The notes under the pieces are model-generated. The model saw only the letters and a list, made by a program, of their open reading frames with translations. It made no database searches and was not told the DNA's origin. Below, piece by piece: positions 52,895 through 60,321 of a DNA stretch of 64,000 nt; position 1 is the stretch's first letter; each line of letters opens with the position of its first letter. The DNA comes from Leptospira abararensis (GTDB lineage Bacteria > Spirochaetota > Leptospiria > Leptospirales > Leptospiraceae): NCBI RefSeq assembly GCF_016918735.1, contig NZ_JAFFPR010000007.1, forward strand, positions 186,001 to 250,000, written 5' to 3'. Both the position numbers and the translations under genes were made by a program.

Positions 52895-53515
52895 ATGGAC
52901 TTTCTACAAACTCTAGTTTCCATTTTTATGCAATACGGTTATTTTGCCGTTTTTGGAATTCTGATCCTTTGTGGATTTGGTCTTCCGGTTCCCGAAGACA
53001 TTTCCCTCACTGCCGGTGGAGTCATCTCTGGACTTGGTTATGCCAATGTTCATATCATGTTCCTTGTAGGAATGGCCGGTGTATTACTCGGAGACAGCTT
53101 TGTGTTTTGGCTCGGAAGTTACTATGGGGAAAAAGCCCTAACCCTGCCTGTCCTAAGGACAGTCCTCCACCCAGAACGTTTCGACAAAGTACGCGAACAG
53201 TTTAAAAAATACGGACGTTGGGTGGTTTTCTTCGGGCGCTTTATGCCAGGACTGCGGATGCCTATTTTCTTTACTGCGGGCACTTCCAAACAAATTAGTT
53301 TCCTTCGTTTTTTATTCACCGATGGTTTTGCGGCCCTTATCTCTGTTCCCATTTGGGTATATCTCGGTTATTACGGGGCCCATAATTTTGACGAACTGAT
53401 GGGGTGGGTGCGAAATGGCCAAACCATCATCTTGGCGCTTGTGGCCATTGCCATTGCTGTGGTTGCCTTCTATTGGTGGCGGAGGAAACACCGAGAAGCA
53501 AGAGGCGAAAAATGA
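52895..53515 (+). CDS. DedA family membrane protein
   Basis: A 206-residue DedA/SNARE-associated-Golgi family protein, thought to be a lipid flippase acting on undecaprenyl phosphate or phospholipids. Features: FGLPVPEDISLTAGGVISGLG (the re-entrant hairpin motif with P-E-D), FVFWLGSYYGEKAL, VVFFGRFMPGLRMPIFFTAG (the conserved F-x-R-F-x-P-x-x-R) and a C-terminal helix IILALVAIAIAVVAFYW ending in a basic tail. Its stop overlaps the start of the downstream lipoprotein gene as ATGA, which indicates co-translation. Confidence 0.92.
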   Translation: MDFLQTLVSIFMQYGYFAVFGILILCGFGLPVPEDISLTAGGVISGLGYANVHIMFLVGMAGVLLGDSFVFWLGSYYGEKALTLPVLRTVLHPERFDKVREQFKKYGRWVVFFGRFMPGLRMPIFFTAGTSKQISFLRFLFTDGFAALISVPIWVYLGYYGAHNFDELMGWVRNGQTIILALVAIAIAVVAFYWWRRKHREARGEK

Positions 53516-53994
53516 ACACTGCTCCTTTTTTACCGAAACTCATCTCTTTGTCCTTCCCCCTGTTCCTGGTTTTTGGATGTACCAATTACTCCACGACAGC
53601 TTCAGTCCAGGCTCCCCCCACTCTTATTTCCATCACAAACAATGGAAATTCCAATTTTACGCTAAAAGTAAGAGCTCAAAACCCGGAGTTTATCTTCCAA
53701 GGGTACCGACTCTATTCGGGGGCCACGGAAACTTTGGCCCAAAACCCGGCCGATCTCGGTTTGGGCAGCGACTGCGTTTTGTCACAGGCAACCGTTGTCC
53801 AACCCATCGAGTATATTTTTGAAATCGATCCCTCCACCAACCCCAATACAACAGGGGTGGCTTGCCGTATTTTTGCTACCCTCACCCCGGGAACCTATAT
53901 TGCCATGAGGACCCTCGGCCTTGCCGTCAACCTCCAGAATAGCACCAGTTCGTTTCGGGTCTCGATCTCCTCAAACGCTCTTATTGTCCCTTAA
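53512..53994 (+). CDS. Putative lipoprotein
   Basis: A 160-residue protein with signal MNTAPFLPKLISLSFPLFLVFGC, Cys23. The mature sequence is beta-rich (NSNFTLKVRAQNPEFIFQGYRLYSG in parts) with a Cys pair (GSDCVLSQ, GVACRIFA) and looks like a small immunoglobulin-like or fibronectin-like sandwich; no family recognised. The ATG at 53512 overlaps the DedA stop (ATGA), while the longer frame from 53404 lies inside dedA and has no signal. Probably envelope exposed. Confidence 0.75.
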   Translation: MNTAPFLPKLISLSFPLFLVFGCTNYSTTASVQAPPTLISITNNGNSNFTLKVRAQNPEFIFQGYRLYSGATETLAQNPADLGLGSDCVLSQATVVQPIEYIFEIDPSTNPNTTGVACRIFATLTPGTYIAMRTLGLAVNLQNSTSSFRVSISSNALIVP

Positions 53995-54008
53995 AATAAA
54001 ACTTTCTT

Positions 54009-54037
54009 GCATTTAAGTCAAATGCGTGTATTTTTTT
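54009..54037 (+). terminator. Probable intrinsic terminator after the lipoprotein gene
   Basis: GCATTT (54009-54014) pairs with AAATGC (54020-54025) around AAGTC, followed after five bases by a run of seven T (54031-54037). The stem is weak (two G-C pairs), so termination may be partial. It separates the dedA-lipoprotein unit from the TRAP operon. Confidence 0.5.
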
Positions 54038-54163
54038 CCGGAATCATGGGAATTCTTTGTGCATTTTTTAGAATTCATCTAAAATTTTGCCCCAAAGTCG
54101 GAACTTGAGGATACAAATAGAAAGGGATTCAGGTCCCAAATATCTTTTGGAGGATGATACAAA

Positions 54164-55066
54164 ATGTACCAAACGAAACATTGGTCAAAAATCGCAATGG
54201 CAGCTCTCGTGCTCGTTTCCGTGGTTGCCTGTGGAAAATCAAGACAAGTGAAAATCTCTGCGTCTGATGTAGAAAGAGCCACTGCCCCAGCAAAACTTCC
54301 GGCTGATCTAGAAAAATTATGGAAGAACCGACAAAACGAACAGGATCTTAGACAAGCACTTGTTGGTTTAGAAAAATTTGCATTAGAGAATCCTCAATAT
54401 GCAGATGTGAAAGTTTTACTCTGTCGCGGAAATTATCTTCTAAGTGACGGACACCTTTGGTTAAAACTTACAGGTGATGCTGATGCTGACGAAAAAGTAA
54501 AAGAAGAATCTATCCAATTCTATGATGCCGCGGTGACTTGGTGTGAAGCTGCACTTGCAATGAATGCAAAGTTCAGAGACAAAGTAGTCAAAGATAAACT
54601 AGAGATTGAAAAAGCTTTAGATGTTCTTGGACCACAAGACATCGATGCTCTTTATTGGAGATATGCATCTCTTGCAAAATGGTCACGTTTAGTTGGATTT
54701 ACAACTCTATTGTCCAACCGTTCGAAATTCTCTGCAATGATCAACCGTGCAAAAGAAATCGAAAAAACGATGGGTAAAGAATATTTCTACTCTGCGACAC
54801 TTAGATATGACGCAGCAAGTAACGCTCTTTCTCCAACCGGAGACAAAAAATTAGCAGACAAATTGTTCGAAGAAGCCATTGCAAAACACCCTAATTACTT
54901 TGCTGTTCGCGTTCTATATGCAGAAAGCCGCCTAAAAGGAAACGAAGACAAATTCAAAAAACAATTAGAATATGTCCTAAAAGGCAAAGCGGCATCTCTT
55001 CCTGAAATCGAAGCAGATCAAATCGTAGAACAACGAAAAGCCAAGAAATTACTCGACGAACTATAG
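54164..55066 (+). CDS. TatT-type lipoprotein of a TRAP transporter
   Basis: A 300-residue lipoprotein with signal MYQTKHWSKIAMAALVLVSVVAC, Cys23. The mature protein is all-helical with TPR-like repeats (LRQALVGLEKFALENPQYADVKVLLCRGNYLLSDG in parts, ALYWRYASLAKWSRL, FEEAIAKHPNYFAVRVLYAE). This matches TatT (Tp0956 in Treponema pallidum), a helical lipoprotein that binds the TRAP substrate-binding protein TatP. The next gene is a DctP-type binding protein, supporting the assignment. GGAGG about 14 bases upstream is the likely RBS. Such TPR-protein-associated TRAP systems may carry hydrophobic or organic acid ligands. Confidence 0.88.
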   Translation: MYQTKHWSKIAMAALVLVSVVACGKSRQVKISASDVERATAPAKLPADLEKLWKNRQNEQDLRQALVGLEKFALENPQYADVKVLLCRGNYLLSDGHLWLKLTGDADADEKVKEESIQFYDAAVTWCEAALAMNAKFRDKVVKDKLEIEKALDVLGPQDIDALYWRYASLAKWSRLVGFTTLLSNRSKFSAMINRAKEIEKTMGKEYFYSATLRYDAASNALSPTGDKKLADKLFEEAIAKHPNYFAVRVLYAESRLKGNEDKFKKQLEYVLKGKAASLPEIEADQIVEQRKAKKLLDEL

Positions 55067-55087
55067 TCATTTTACTAGGAGAACTAG

Positions 55088-56095
55088 ATGTTTTTAAGAC
55101 AATTAAAGTATTTAGTTTGTGTAAGTATCGCCCTCACCATCAGTGGGGGTTTATTTGCTCAAACGACCGTTAAGTTGGCAACAGTGGCACCGGAAGGATC
55201 TCCGTGGGCGAACGAACTTGCCAAAATCAAAAAGAAAATTGAATCAGAATCGCAAGGGCAAATTAAATTCAAAATTTATCCCGGTGGACAAATGGGTGGA
55301 GAAAACGAAATCCTCCAACAAGTCATTCGTGGAAAACTGCAAGGTGCTGGTCTCACAGCGGGTGCACTTGCCAATACTGTCAAAGAACTAAACGTTTTAG
55401 AGATTCCTTATCTATTTAGTTCTTATGCACAAGCAGATTGTGTTCTAGATGATCATTTACAAGAAGACTTTCGTAAATTATTTGAAGCAAAAGGCCTAAT
55501 CTTTGTTACTTGGGCAGAAAATGGATATCGTTCCATCGGAACAAAATCGGCTCCTGTAAAAACACCTGAAGACCTAAAAGGTGTCAAAATCAGAATCCAA
55601 GAATCTCCAGTGCACATTGCTTATTGGAAACAATTGGGTGTGAGTGGAATTCCGATTGCCATCCCAGAAGTTCTTCCTTCCTTACAAACCGGTGTAGTAG
55701 AAGGTTTTGATAACACTCCTCTCTTCACTTTAGCAGCAGAATGGCAAACGGCGATCAAATACTTTACTTTAACTCGCCATATTTATCAACCAGCGGCAAT
55801 TCTTTATTCGAAAAAGTTTTGGGATACCTTAAACGACGAACAAAAGAAAACTCTAATGGGAGAAGGTAACAAACTCGCGCCAGGTGCTAGACAAGCCGTT
55901 CGTTCTATCGAAAAAAACATGATTGCTACTTTGAAAAAAGCCGATGTGGTCGTGTATGAACCAACTAACGCAGATTTGGCTGGTTTTAAAGCGGCAGCAA
56001 ACGCGGTTTCTGGACAAGTCATTAACAAAATTGGTGGCCAGTCGAAACAAATTTTCGACAAAATCCAAAAAGCCAAAGCAGCTTGCGGCGGATAG
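55088..56095 (+). CDS. TRAP transporter substrate-binding protein, DctP/TatP type
   Basis: A 335-residue periplasmic binding protein with signal MFLRQLKYLVCVSIALTISGG (cleaved after LFAQ). The mature sequence VKLATVAPEGSPWANELAKI, YPGGQMGGENEILQQVIRG, the ligand-contacting Arg in LKGVKIRIQESPVHIAYWKQLG, and VVEGFDNTPLFTLAAEW are the DctP signature. The conserved Arg normally clamps the carboxylate of the ligand. RBS AGGAGA lies 6 bases upstream. With TatT before it and DctQ/DctM after it, it forms a complete uptake system. The ligand is not predictable from sequence alone. Confidence 0.94.
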   Translation: MFLRQLKYLVCVSIALTISGGLFAQTTVKLATVAPEGSPWANELAKIKKKIESESQGQIKFKIYPGGQMGGENEILQQVIRGKLQGAGLTAGALANTVKELNVLEIPYLFSSYAQADCVLDDHLQEDFRKLFEAKGLIFVTWAENGYRSIGTKSAPVKTPEDLKGVKIRIQESPVHIAYWKQLGVSGIPIAIPEVLPSLQTGVVEGFDNTPLFTLAAEWQTAIKYFTLTRHIYQPAAILYSKKFWDTLNDEQKKTLMGEGNKLAPGARQAVRSIEKNMIATLKKADVVVYEPTNADLAGFKAAANAVSGQVINKIGGQSKQIFDKIQKAKAACGG

Positions 56096-56116
56096 GTTAA
56101 GGAAGGATATAGATAC

Positions 56117-56812
56117 ATGAAATTCGTCGAACGAATTCTAAACACTTTGAGTTTCGGCGAGAGATGGGCAGGGGGGATTTGTTTCCTTCTGCTCACTCTT
56201 CTCATGATTGCTGACGTTTCCAAACGAGAAGTAATCGATAAAGTTTTCGGTTGGGTATTGGAAGCTACAGAAGCTTATCCAAACACTGGTTTTGCTGGTT
56301 TTGTGGGAGATTGGAGCGTTTACATTGCCGAATCCATCCACGGAGGGACCTCTGGATTTTTAGAATGGCTCGGCCTTGGTGGAATCATTTGGGCACAAAA
56401 ACTTTCCCTCTATTTTATGTTATGGGGAGGACTATTTGGTTCAGCCCTTGCTAGTGCTAAAGGCTCTCATCTCCGTCCAGAAATTGCAGACAAAGTATTA
56501 CCAAAAGCATTGTTACCTTACATCAAAATTGTAGAGCAGTGGGTAATTTCCTTTTTCTTTTTATTTTTAGCCTACCTATCTGTCATTTATGTTCTAGAAA
56601 GTATCAGTTTAGATGAAGTGAATCCCGTAACAGAAATTCACTTGTGGAAAGTCCAGATGATTTTTCCTTACATCTTTCTCTCTATGGGTTTTAGACATTT
56701 GTGTTATGGAATTTTTCCGGCACTCATTCCTTCCGATATCAATGAAGCTACAGAAGCATTGGAACTTGCGGAAGCGGAACTTTTTGAACCAAACTCACGG
56801 GGGAATCGCTAA
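56117..56812 (+). CDS. TRAP transporter small membrane subunit (DctQ)
   Basis: A 231-residue membrane protein with four core helices: GERWAGGICFLLLTLLMIADVSKREV (partly: FLLLTLLMIADVSKRE, the DctQ motif), KLSLYFMLWGGLFGSALASAKGSHL with G-S-H-L-R-P, WVISFFFLFLAYLSVIYVLE and KVQMIFPYIFLSMGFRHLCYG. An additional amphipathic insert lies at residues 40-95. It bridges the binding protein and DctM. Its stop overlaps the DctM start by one base (TAATG). Confidence 0.92.
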   Translation: MKFVERILNTLSFGERWAGGICFLLLTLLMIADVSKREVIDKVFGWVLEATEAYPNTGFAGFVGDWSVYIAESIHGGTSGFLEWLGLGGIIWAQKLSLYFMLWGGLFGSALASAKGSHLRPEIADKVLPKALLPYIKIVEQWVISFFFLFLAYLSVIYVLESISLDEVNPVTEIHLWKVQMIFPYIFLSMGFRHLCYGIFPALIPSDINEATEALELAEAELFEPNSRGNR

Positions 56813-58116
56813 TGGGTTCTTGGGGAATACTCCTACTCTTACTCGCTTTAATTTTACTCAGACAACCTTTGATTGTGCTTATGGGTGCGATCACTGTGTA
56901 TTGTTATTACTTTTTACCAGATCCACCTCTTGAGTCCTTCCATGAACTCAACAGTATCATCGGGGATTTGTTCTTTGCTGGAGATAAGGAAATCCTACTT
57001 GCGATTCCCCTATTCATCATTGCAGGGAACCTAATGACCCATGGAAGTATTGCCAGACGACTCATTCGGATTGCCCAAGCGATGACAGCTCCTATTCCTG
57101 CGGGCCTTGCGATTGCAGGGGTATTTTCCTGTGGGATTTTTGCTGCCATCTCTGGATCTTCTCCTGTGACTCTGATTGCCATCGGTGGACTGATGTATCC
57201 TTCCTTAACTAAGGCCGGCTACCCTACTCAGTTCTCTATGGGACTACTTGCCTCAGGGGGAACTCTTGGGATCATCATCCCACCGAGTATTCCTATGATT
57301 GTGTATGCGATTATGGTGGGAGTTTCGGTTACCGATCTTTTCATCGCAGGGATAGGGCCTGGAATTTTACTCATGTCACTTCTAATGATCTACTCTGTGT
57401 TACGCGCAGGGAAAGTGGGTCGAGGAAAATGGGACTGGGAAGAAATCCGTATCGCATGGAAAGAAGGTGTTCTTGCCCTTCTAATGCCCGTGGTGATTCT
57501 CGGTGGAATTTACTCAGGATTTTTTACGGCCACAGAATCAGCAGCGATTGCAGTATTTTATGCCATCCTTGTAGAAGTGTTTATCCACAAAGAACTCAGT
57601 TTTCCTAAGATCCCGAAGATCATGGCGGAAAGTGCAGAAATGCTTGGGATTCTATTTCTTATCCTTATCCTTGCGGTAAGTTTAAACAAGTTCATGATCG
57701 AAAACGAAATTCCTCAGAATTTGGTAGCCACTATGTCCGGACTCATTTCAAGCCCTGTGACCTTCCTTATTGGTGTAAACATATTGTTACTCATCGTGGG
57801 AATGTTTATGGATATCATGAGTGCGATCCTCGTTTTAGCGCCACTACTCGCGCCAATGGCTGTGAACTATGGAATCAACCCAGTCCACTTCGGAATCATT
57901 ATGATTGTGAATTTGGAAATTGGCTATTTGACTCCGCCAGTGGGAGTGAACCTATTTGTGGCTTCTGGTATCTTCAAACAACCGTTAGGTAAGGTCATCC
58001 AATCGGTAGCACCGATTGTTGGGCTCTTTCTGATTGGCCTTGTTCTTATTAGTTGGATTCCAGATATTTCGCTCGGTTTATTGGGTGGAGAAGCGGCTGC
58101 AGCACCAACGCCTTAA
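56812..58116 (+). CDS. TRAP transporter large permease subunit (DctM)
   Basis: A 434-residue sodium-coupled permease of the IT superfamily with about 11-12 helices. Features: FAGDKEILLAIPLFIIAGNLMTHGSIARRLIRIAQ (partly: IPLFIIAGNLMTHGSIARR), GIFAAISGSSPVTLIAIGGLMYPSLTKAGYP (partly: AAISGSSPVTLIAIG, the first helix-break ligand/Na site), IIPPSIPMIVYAIMVGVS and LEIGYLTPPVGVNLFVASG, the second symmetric site. It forms the transport pore with DctQ. An inverted repeat and a terminator follow its stop. Confidence 0.94.
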   Translation: MGSWGILLLLLALILLRQPLIVLMGAITVYCYYFLPDPPLESFHELNSIIGDLFFAGDKEILLAIPLFIIAGNLMTHGSIARRLIRIAQAMTAPIPAGLAIAGVFSCGIFAAISGSSPVTLIAIGGLMYPSLTKAGYPTQFSMGLLASGGTLGIIIPPSIPMIVYAIMVGVSVTDLFIAGIGPGILLMSLLMIYSVLRAGKVGRGKWDWEEIRIAWKEGVLALLMPVVILGGIYSGFFTATESAAIAVFYAILVEVFIHKELSFPKIPKIMAESAEMLGILFLILILAVSLNKFMIENEIPQNLVATMSGLISSPVTFLIGVNILLLIVGMFMDIMSAILVLAPLLAPMAVNYGINPVHFGIIMIVNLEIGYLTPPVGVNLFVASGIFKQPLGKVIQSVAPIVGLFLIGLVLISWIPDISLGLLGGEAAAAPTP

Positions 58117-58136
58117 CCAAAACCGACTCATAGATC

Positions 58137-58189
58137 ATTCTTTTTGCCGGAAGGTTTGAACTTCCAATAGGTTCTATGGCAAAAAGAAT
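58137..58189. repeat. Long inverted repeat downstream of dctM
   Basis: ATTCTTTTTGCC at 58137-58148 is the exact reverse complement of GGCAAAAAGAAT at 58178-58189. Inside, GGAAG (58149-58153) pairs with CTTCC (58161-58165) around GTTTGAA. The 53-base structure begins 20 bases after the dctM stop and lies before the terminator at 58205. There is no T-run directly after it, so it may protect the 3' end of the TRAP message. Confidence 0.7.
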
Positions 58190-58204
58190 TGAATTTGAGA
58201 AAAT

Positions 58205-58240
58205 AAAAAAAGCCGGGGATTTTCTTCCGGCTTTTTTTTT
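58205..58240. terminator. Bidirectional intrinsic terminator
   Basis: AAAAAAAGCCGG (58205-58216) and CCGGCTTTTTTTTT (58227-58240) form a stem with a 10-base loop, an A-tract on the left and a T-tract on the right. It serves as terminator for dctM on the plus strand and for the J-domain gene on the minus strand, whose stop codon at 58239 overlaps it. Confidence 0.92.
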
Positions 58241-58769
58241 AACTCCACCAAACTTTAAGGCGTTCTAAAGAATCTTTGGCATCTTTTGCCCAAAGGCTTG
58301 TAGAATGTTTTTTTAAAATCTCTGCATAGACTGAAATTACGGGTTCTAGGTCCTTTCTCAATTGGACAAGTTCCTTGTTTAAGTTATCCGATAGTTCAAT
58401 GGGATGGAGATCCCGTTTTTCATAATAACGCAAAATTGCTTTGGTTTCTTTTTCCTTAGCTTGTTTGTATTCATGAAATATTGGATCTTTGGAGGGTTTT
58501 ACCAAAGGAGTGTTTGTATCCCCATCTCCATTCCAGTCTCCACTTCCCTCTGCCGAAACTTCCTCTTCGGGATGGATCAGAAGATAATCTTTTAAGGATT
58601 CGTAATGTTTGTTTAGTTCCAAAAACATAACATCACTGGTAAATTCGCCGGAATCAGGATGGTATTTTTTTGCTAATTTATGATAGGATTCTTTGAGTTC
58701 GGATTCCGTAAAACCGAGAGAGAGACCTAAAAAATGGAGGGAATCATTTAACAGTAATTTTTTGTCCAT
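58239..58769 (-). CDS. J-domain (DnaJ-like) protein
   Basis: A 176-residue protein with an N-terminal J domain: DSLHFLGLSLGFTESELKESYHKLAKKYHPDSGEF, with HPD at about residues 36-38 (shown as KKYHPDSGEF), which stimulates a DnaK-type ATPase. The remaining 110 residues are helical and charged, without Gly/Phe or zinc-finger regions, so it is a type C J-protein likely dedicated to one client. Its start lies 22 bases before the stop of the coiled-coil gene, which follows fliS, so a role with a flagellar client is plausible (inference). Confidence 0.85.
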   Translation of the reverse strand: MDKKLLLNDSLHFLGLSLGFTESELKESYHKLAKKYHPDSGEFTSDVMFLELNKHYESLKDYLLIHPEEEVSAEGSGDWNGDGDTNTPLVKPSKDPIFHEYKQAKEKETKAILRYYEKRDLHPIELSDNLNKELVQLRKDLEPVISVYAEILKKHSTSLWAKDAKDSLERLKVWWS

Positions 58770-59161
58770 GAGAGGCCGGAGGACTGCATCAAATGCGATT
58801 TTAATCTACGTTTGATACTGAATTCCCAATATTCTTTTTTACTCTCATTCATTTCGAAAACAAGCAATTCTTGCACTTTCTCTTGTAGATTTCTGGCCGC
58901 GTCTAACCGTTCAAAAACAGTTTCGGAAATGGCAATCTCCTCTTCTGAGTAAACTTCCATTTCCTGTCTTTCCCAAAGTTCCCGGTCTACCTCTTCCAAC
59001 TTCCGCACGAATGTTTCATTTTTAAATTCTAACTTCACAGCCGTGTCCGCATCTCTGTAAGAAAGTAATTCTTCTTCTCTTTTCAAATTGGAGATAAGAG
59101 AATCCAAGTATTGGATTTTTTTCTGTAAAAGTTGTTTGGTCGTTTGTTTGGATGAAATCAT
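58748..59161 (-). CDS. Coiled-coil protein, possible flagellar chaperone (FlgN/FliT-like)
   Basis: A 137-residue, almost entirely helical and charged protein (LLQKKIQYLDSLISNLKREEELL, RELWERQEMEVYSEEEIAIS). Its size, heptad pattern and location between fliS and a J-domain gene suggest a small export chaperone of the FlgN or FliT kind, though sequence alone does not prove it. ATG 59161 is used here; a TTG at 59182, one base after the fliS stop, would add seven residues. Neither has a strong RBS. Confidence 0.68.
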   Translation of the reverse strand: MISSKQTTKQLLQKKIQYLDSLISNLKREEELLSYRDADTAVKLEFKNETFVRKLEEVDRELWERQEMEVYSEEEIAISETVFERLDAARNLQEKVQELLVFEMNESKKEYWEFSIKRRLKSHLMQSSGLSWTKNYC

Positions 59162-59182
59162 AGATTTGTGAGTATTATTCAA

Positions 59183-59629
59183 TTATCCAGTAATCGAAAT
59201 TCCTGTAGGTCTTGTGCCGGGAGCAGTATTTGGATTCGGAGTGTCTTTTTTTTCTAACTCTTCCCAAGAGATTTTTAACTCAATGAGGATTTTGATACAC
59301 TCTTCGATGATCACTTTGTCCTTTAGCATATTCGCTTCTAACAATCGTTTCTTCAAATAAACATATAAGGACAGAAGGTTATTTGCGACTTCTTTCCCCT
59401 CTTCCATATTGAGAGAAAGTAGAAGTTCTGTGATGATGTCTTGGGTTTTAATGATATTGTTGTTCACAACATCATACTTTCTGGGAGTCATATTGTCTTT
59501 TGCCACACCAAGGAATCGGATGGCTCCGTCGAAGAGCATCACAATCAATTTGATTTGGCTAACGGTAGATATCTCATTGGCTTTGTATTCATTGTAAGCA
59601 GAGGCACCGGTTTTTCTCGCAAGCGACAT
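59183..59629 (-). CDS. fliS: Flagellar export chaperone FliS
   Basis: FliS binds the C-terminus of flagellin in the cytoplasm and prevents premature polymerisation. The 148-residue product has the FliS signature: AYNEYKANEISTVSQIKLIVMLFDGAIRFLG (partly: SQIKLIVMLFDGAIRFL), NNNIIKTQDIITELLLSLNME and NLLSLYVYLKKRLLEANM. The start ATG 59629 has AGGAG eight bases upstream; the longer frame to 59659 is less likely. The C-terminal tail NPNTAPGTRPTGISITG is flexible. First gene of a minus-strand operon with the coiled-coil and J-domain genes; divergent from purN. Confidence 0.94.
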   Translation of the reverse strand: MSLARKTGASAYNEYKANEISTVSQIKLIVMLFDGAIRFLGVAKDNMTPRKYDVVNNNIIKTQDIITELLLSLNMEEGKEVANNLLSLYVYLKKRLLEANMLKDKVIIEECIKILIELKISWEELEKKDTPNPNTAPGTRPTGISITG

Positions 59630-59688
59630 TTTTTTCTCCTGAGTATTCCCATCGACCAAAAAGGATACTTGCTTAATGACCCAAGTGA

Positions 59689-59703
59689 ATATTCTTAGAA
59701 TAT
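59689..59703. promoter_or_regulatory. Inverted repeat directly before the purN start
   Basis: ATATTCT-T-AGAATAT at 59689-59703 is an inverted repeat with 7-bp arms ending three bases before the purN ATG. TATTCT or TAGAAT inside it could be a -10 box, in which case the message would start at or near the ATG. No Shine-Dalgarno sequence is visible. Its position between divergent fliS and purN suggests an operator or overlapping promoters. Confidence 0.45.
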
Positions 59704-59706
59704 CAC

Positions 59707-60321
59707 ATGGGAAAAATAAAACGTGCCGTTTTTTTGGCCTCAGGAAGAGGATCCAATTTTACCGCTTCTGTCGAGTACATTCGAAAAAAAAAGCTAAAGC
59801 TCGACCTGGTGGCCCTTGTAACAGACAACCCAGAGGCCAAGGCTCTCGGGATCGCCAAATCCTTTGGAATTCCCACAAAAGTCATCCCGTATGCCACCTA
59901 TACACAAAAGACGGACTACCATAAGGATTTACTCCTTCAAGTGGAAAGTTTAGATCCAGACCTGATTGTGGCTTGCGGGTACATGCGGATTCTAAAGTCC
60001 GAATTTGTACGCCGGTTTCGAAACCAAATCATCAATGTCCACCCAAGCCTACTCCCGGCATTTCCCGGTCTCGATTCCCAAAAGCAAGCCTTGGACTACG
60101 GAGTAAAGGTGGCAGGTTGTACGGTTCATTTTGTAGAGGAAGGTGTGGACACGGGTCCCATCATATTGCAAAAAGCGATTGCCATTGCCCCCGAGTGGAC
60201 CGAAAAAGAACTATCCCTTGCAATCCTTGCGGAAGAACATAAAATCCTTCCTCTCGCTATACAACTGTTTTGTGAAGATAAATTAAAAATCAAAGAACGA
60301 AAGGTAGAAATCCTAAAATGA
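59707..60321 (+). CDS. purN: Phosphoribosylglycinamide formyltransferase
   Basis: PurN transfers a formyl group from 10-formyl-tetrahydrofolate to GAR, third step of purine synthesis. The 204-residue product contains the GAR-binding loop [18 protein letters not shown], the catalytic Asn/His/Asp set in [22 protein letters not shown] (the H-P-S-L-L-P motif) and [19 protein letters not shown] with the catalytic Asp. Length is normal. ATG 59707 lacks a clear RBS, see the inverted repeat just upstream. Its stop overlaps the purH start (ATGA), giving a purNH unit. Confidence 0.96.
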   Translation: MGKIKRAVFLASGRGSNFTASVEYIRKKKLKLDLVALVTDNPEAKALGIAKSFGIPTKVIPYATYTQKTDYHKDLLLQVESLDPDLIVACGYMRILKSEFVRRFRNQIINVHPSLLPAFPGLDSQKQALDYGVKVAGCTVHFVEEGVDTGPIILQKAIAIAPEWTEKELSLAILAEEHKILPLAIQLFCEDKLKIKERKVEILK

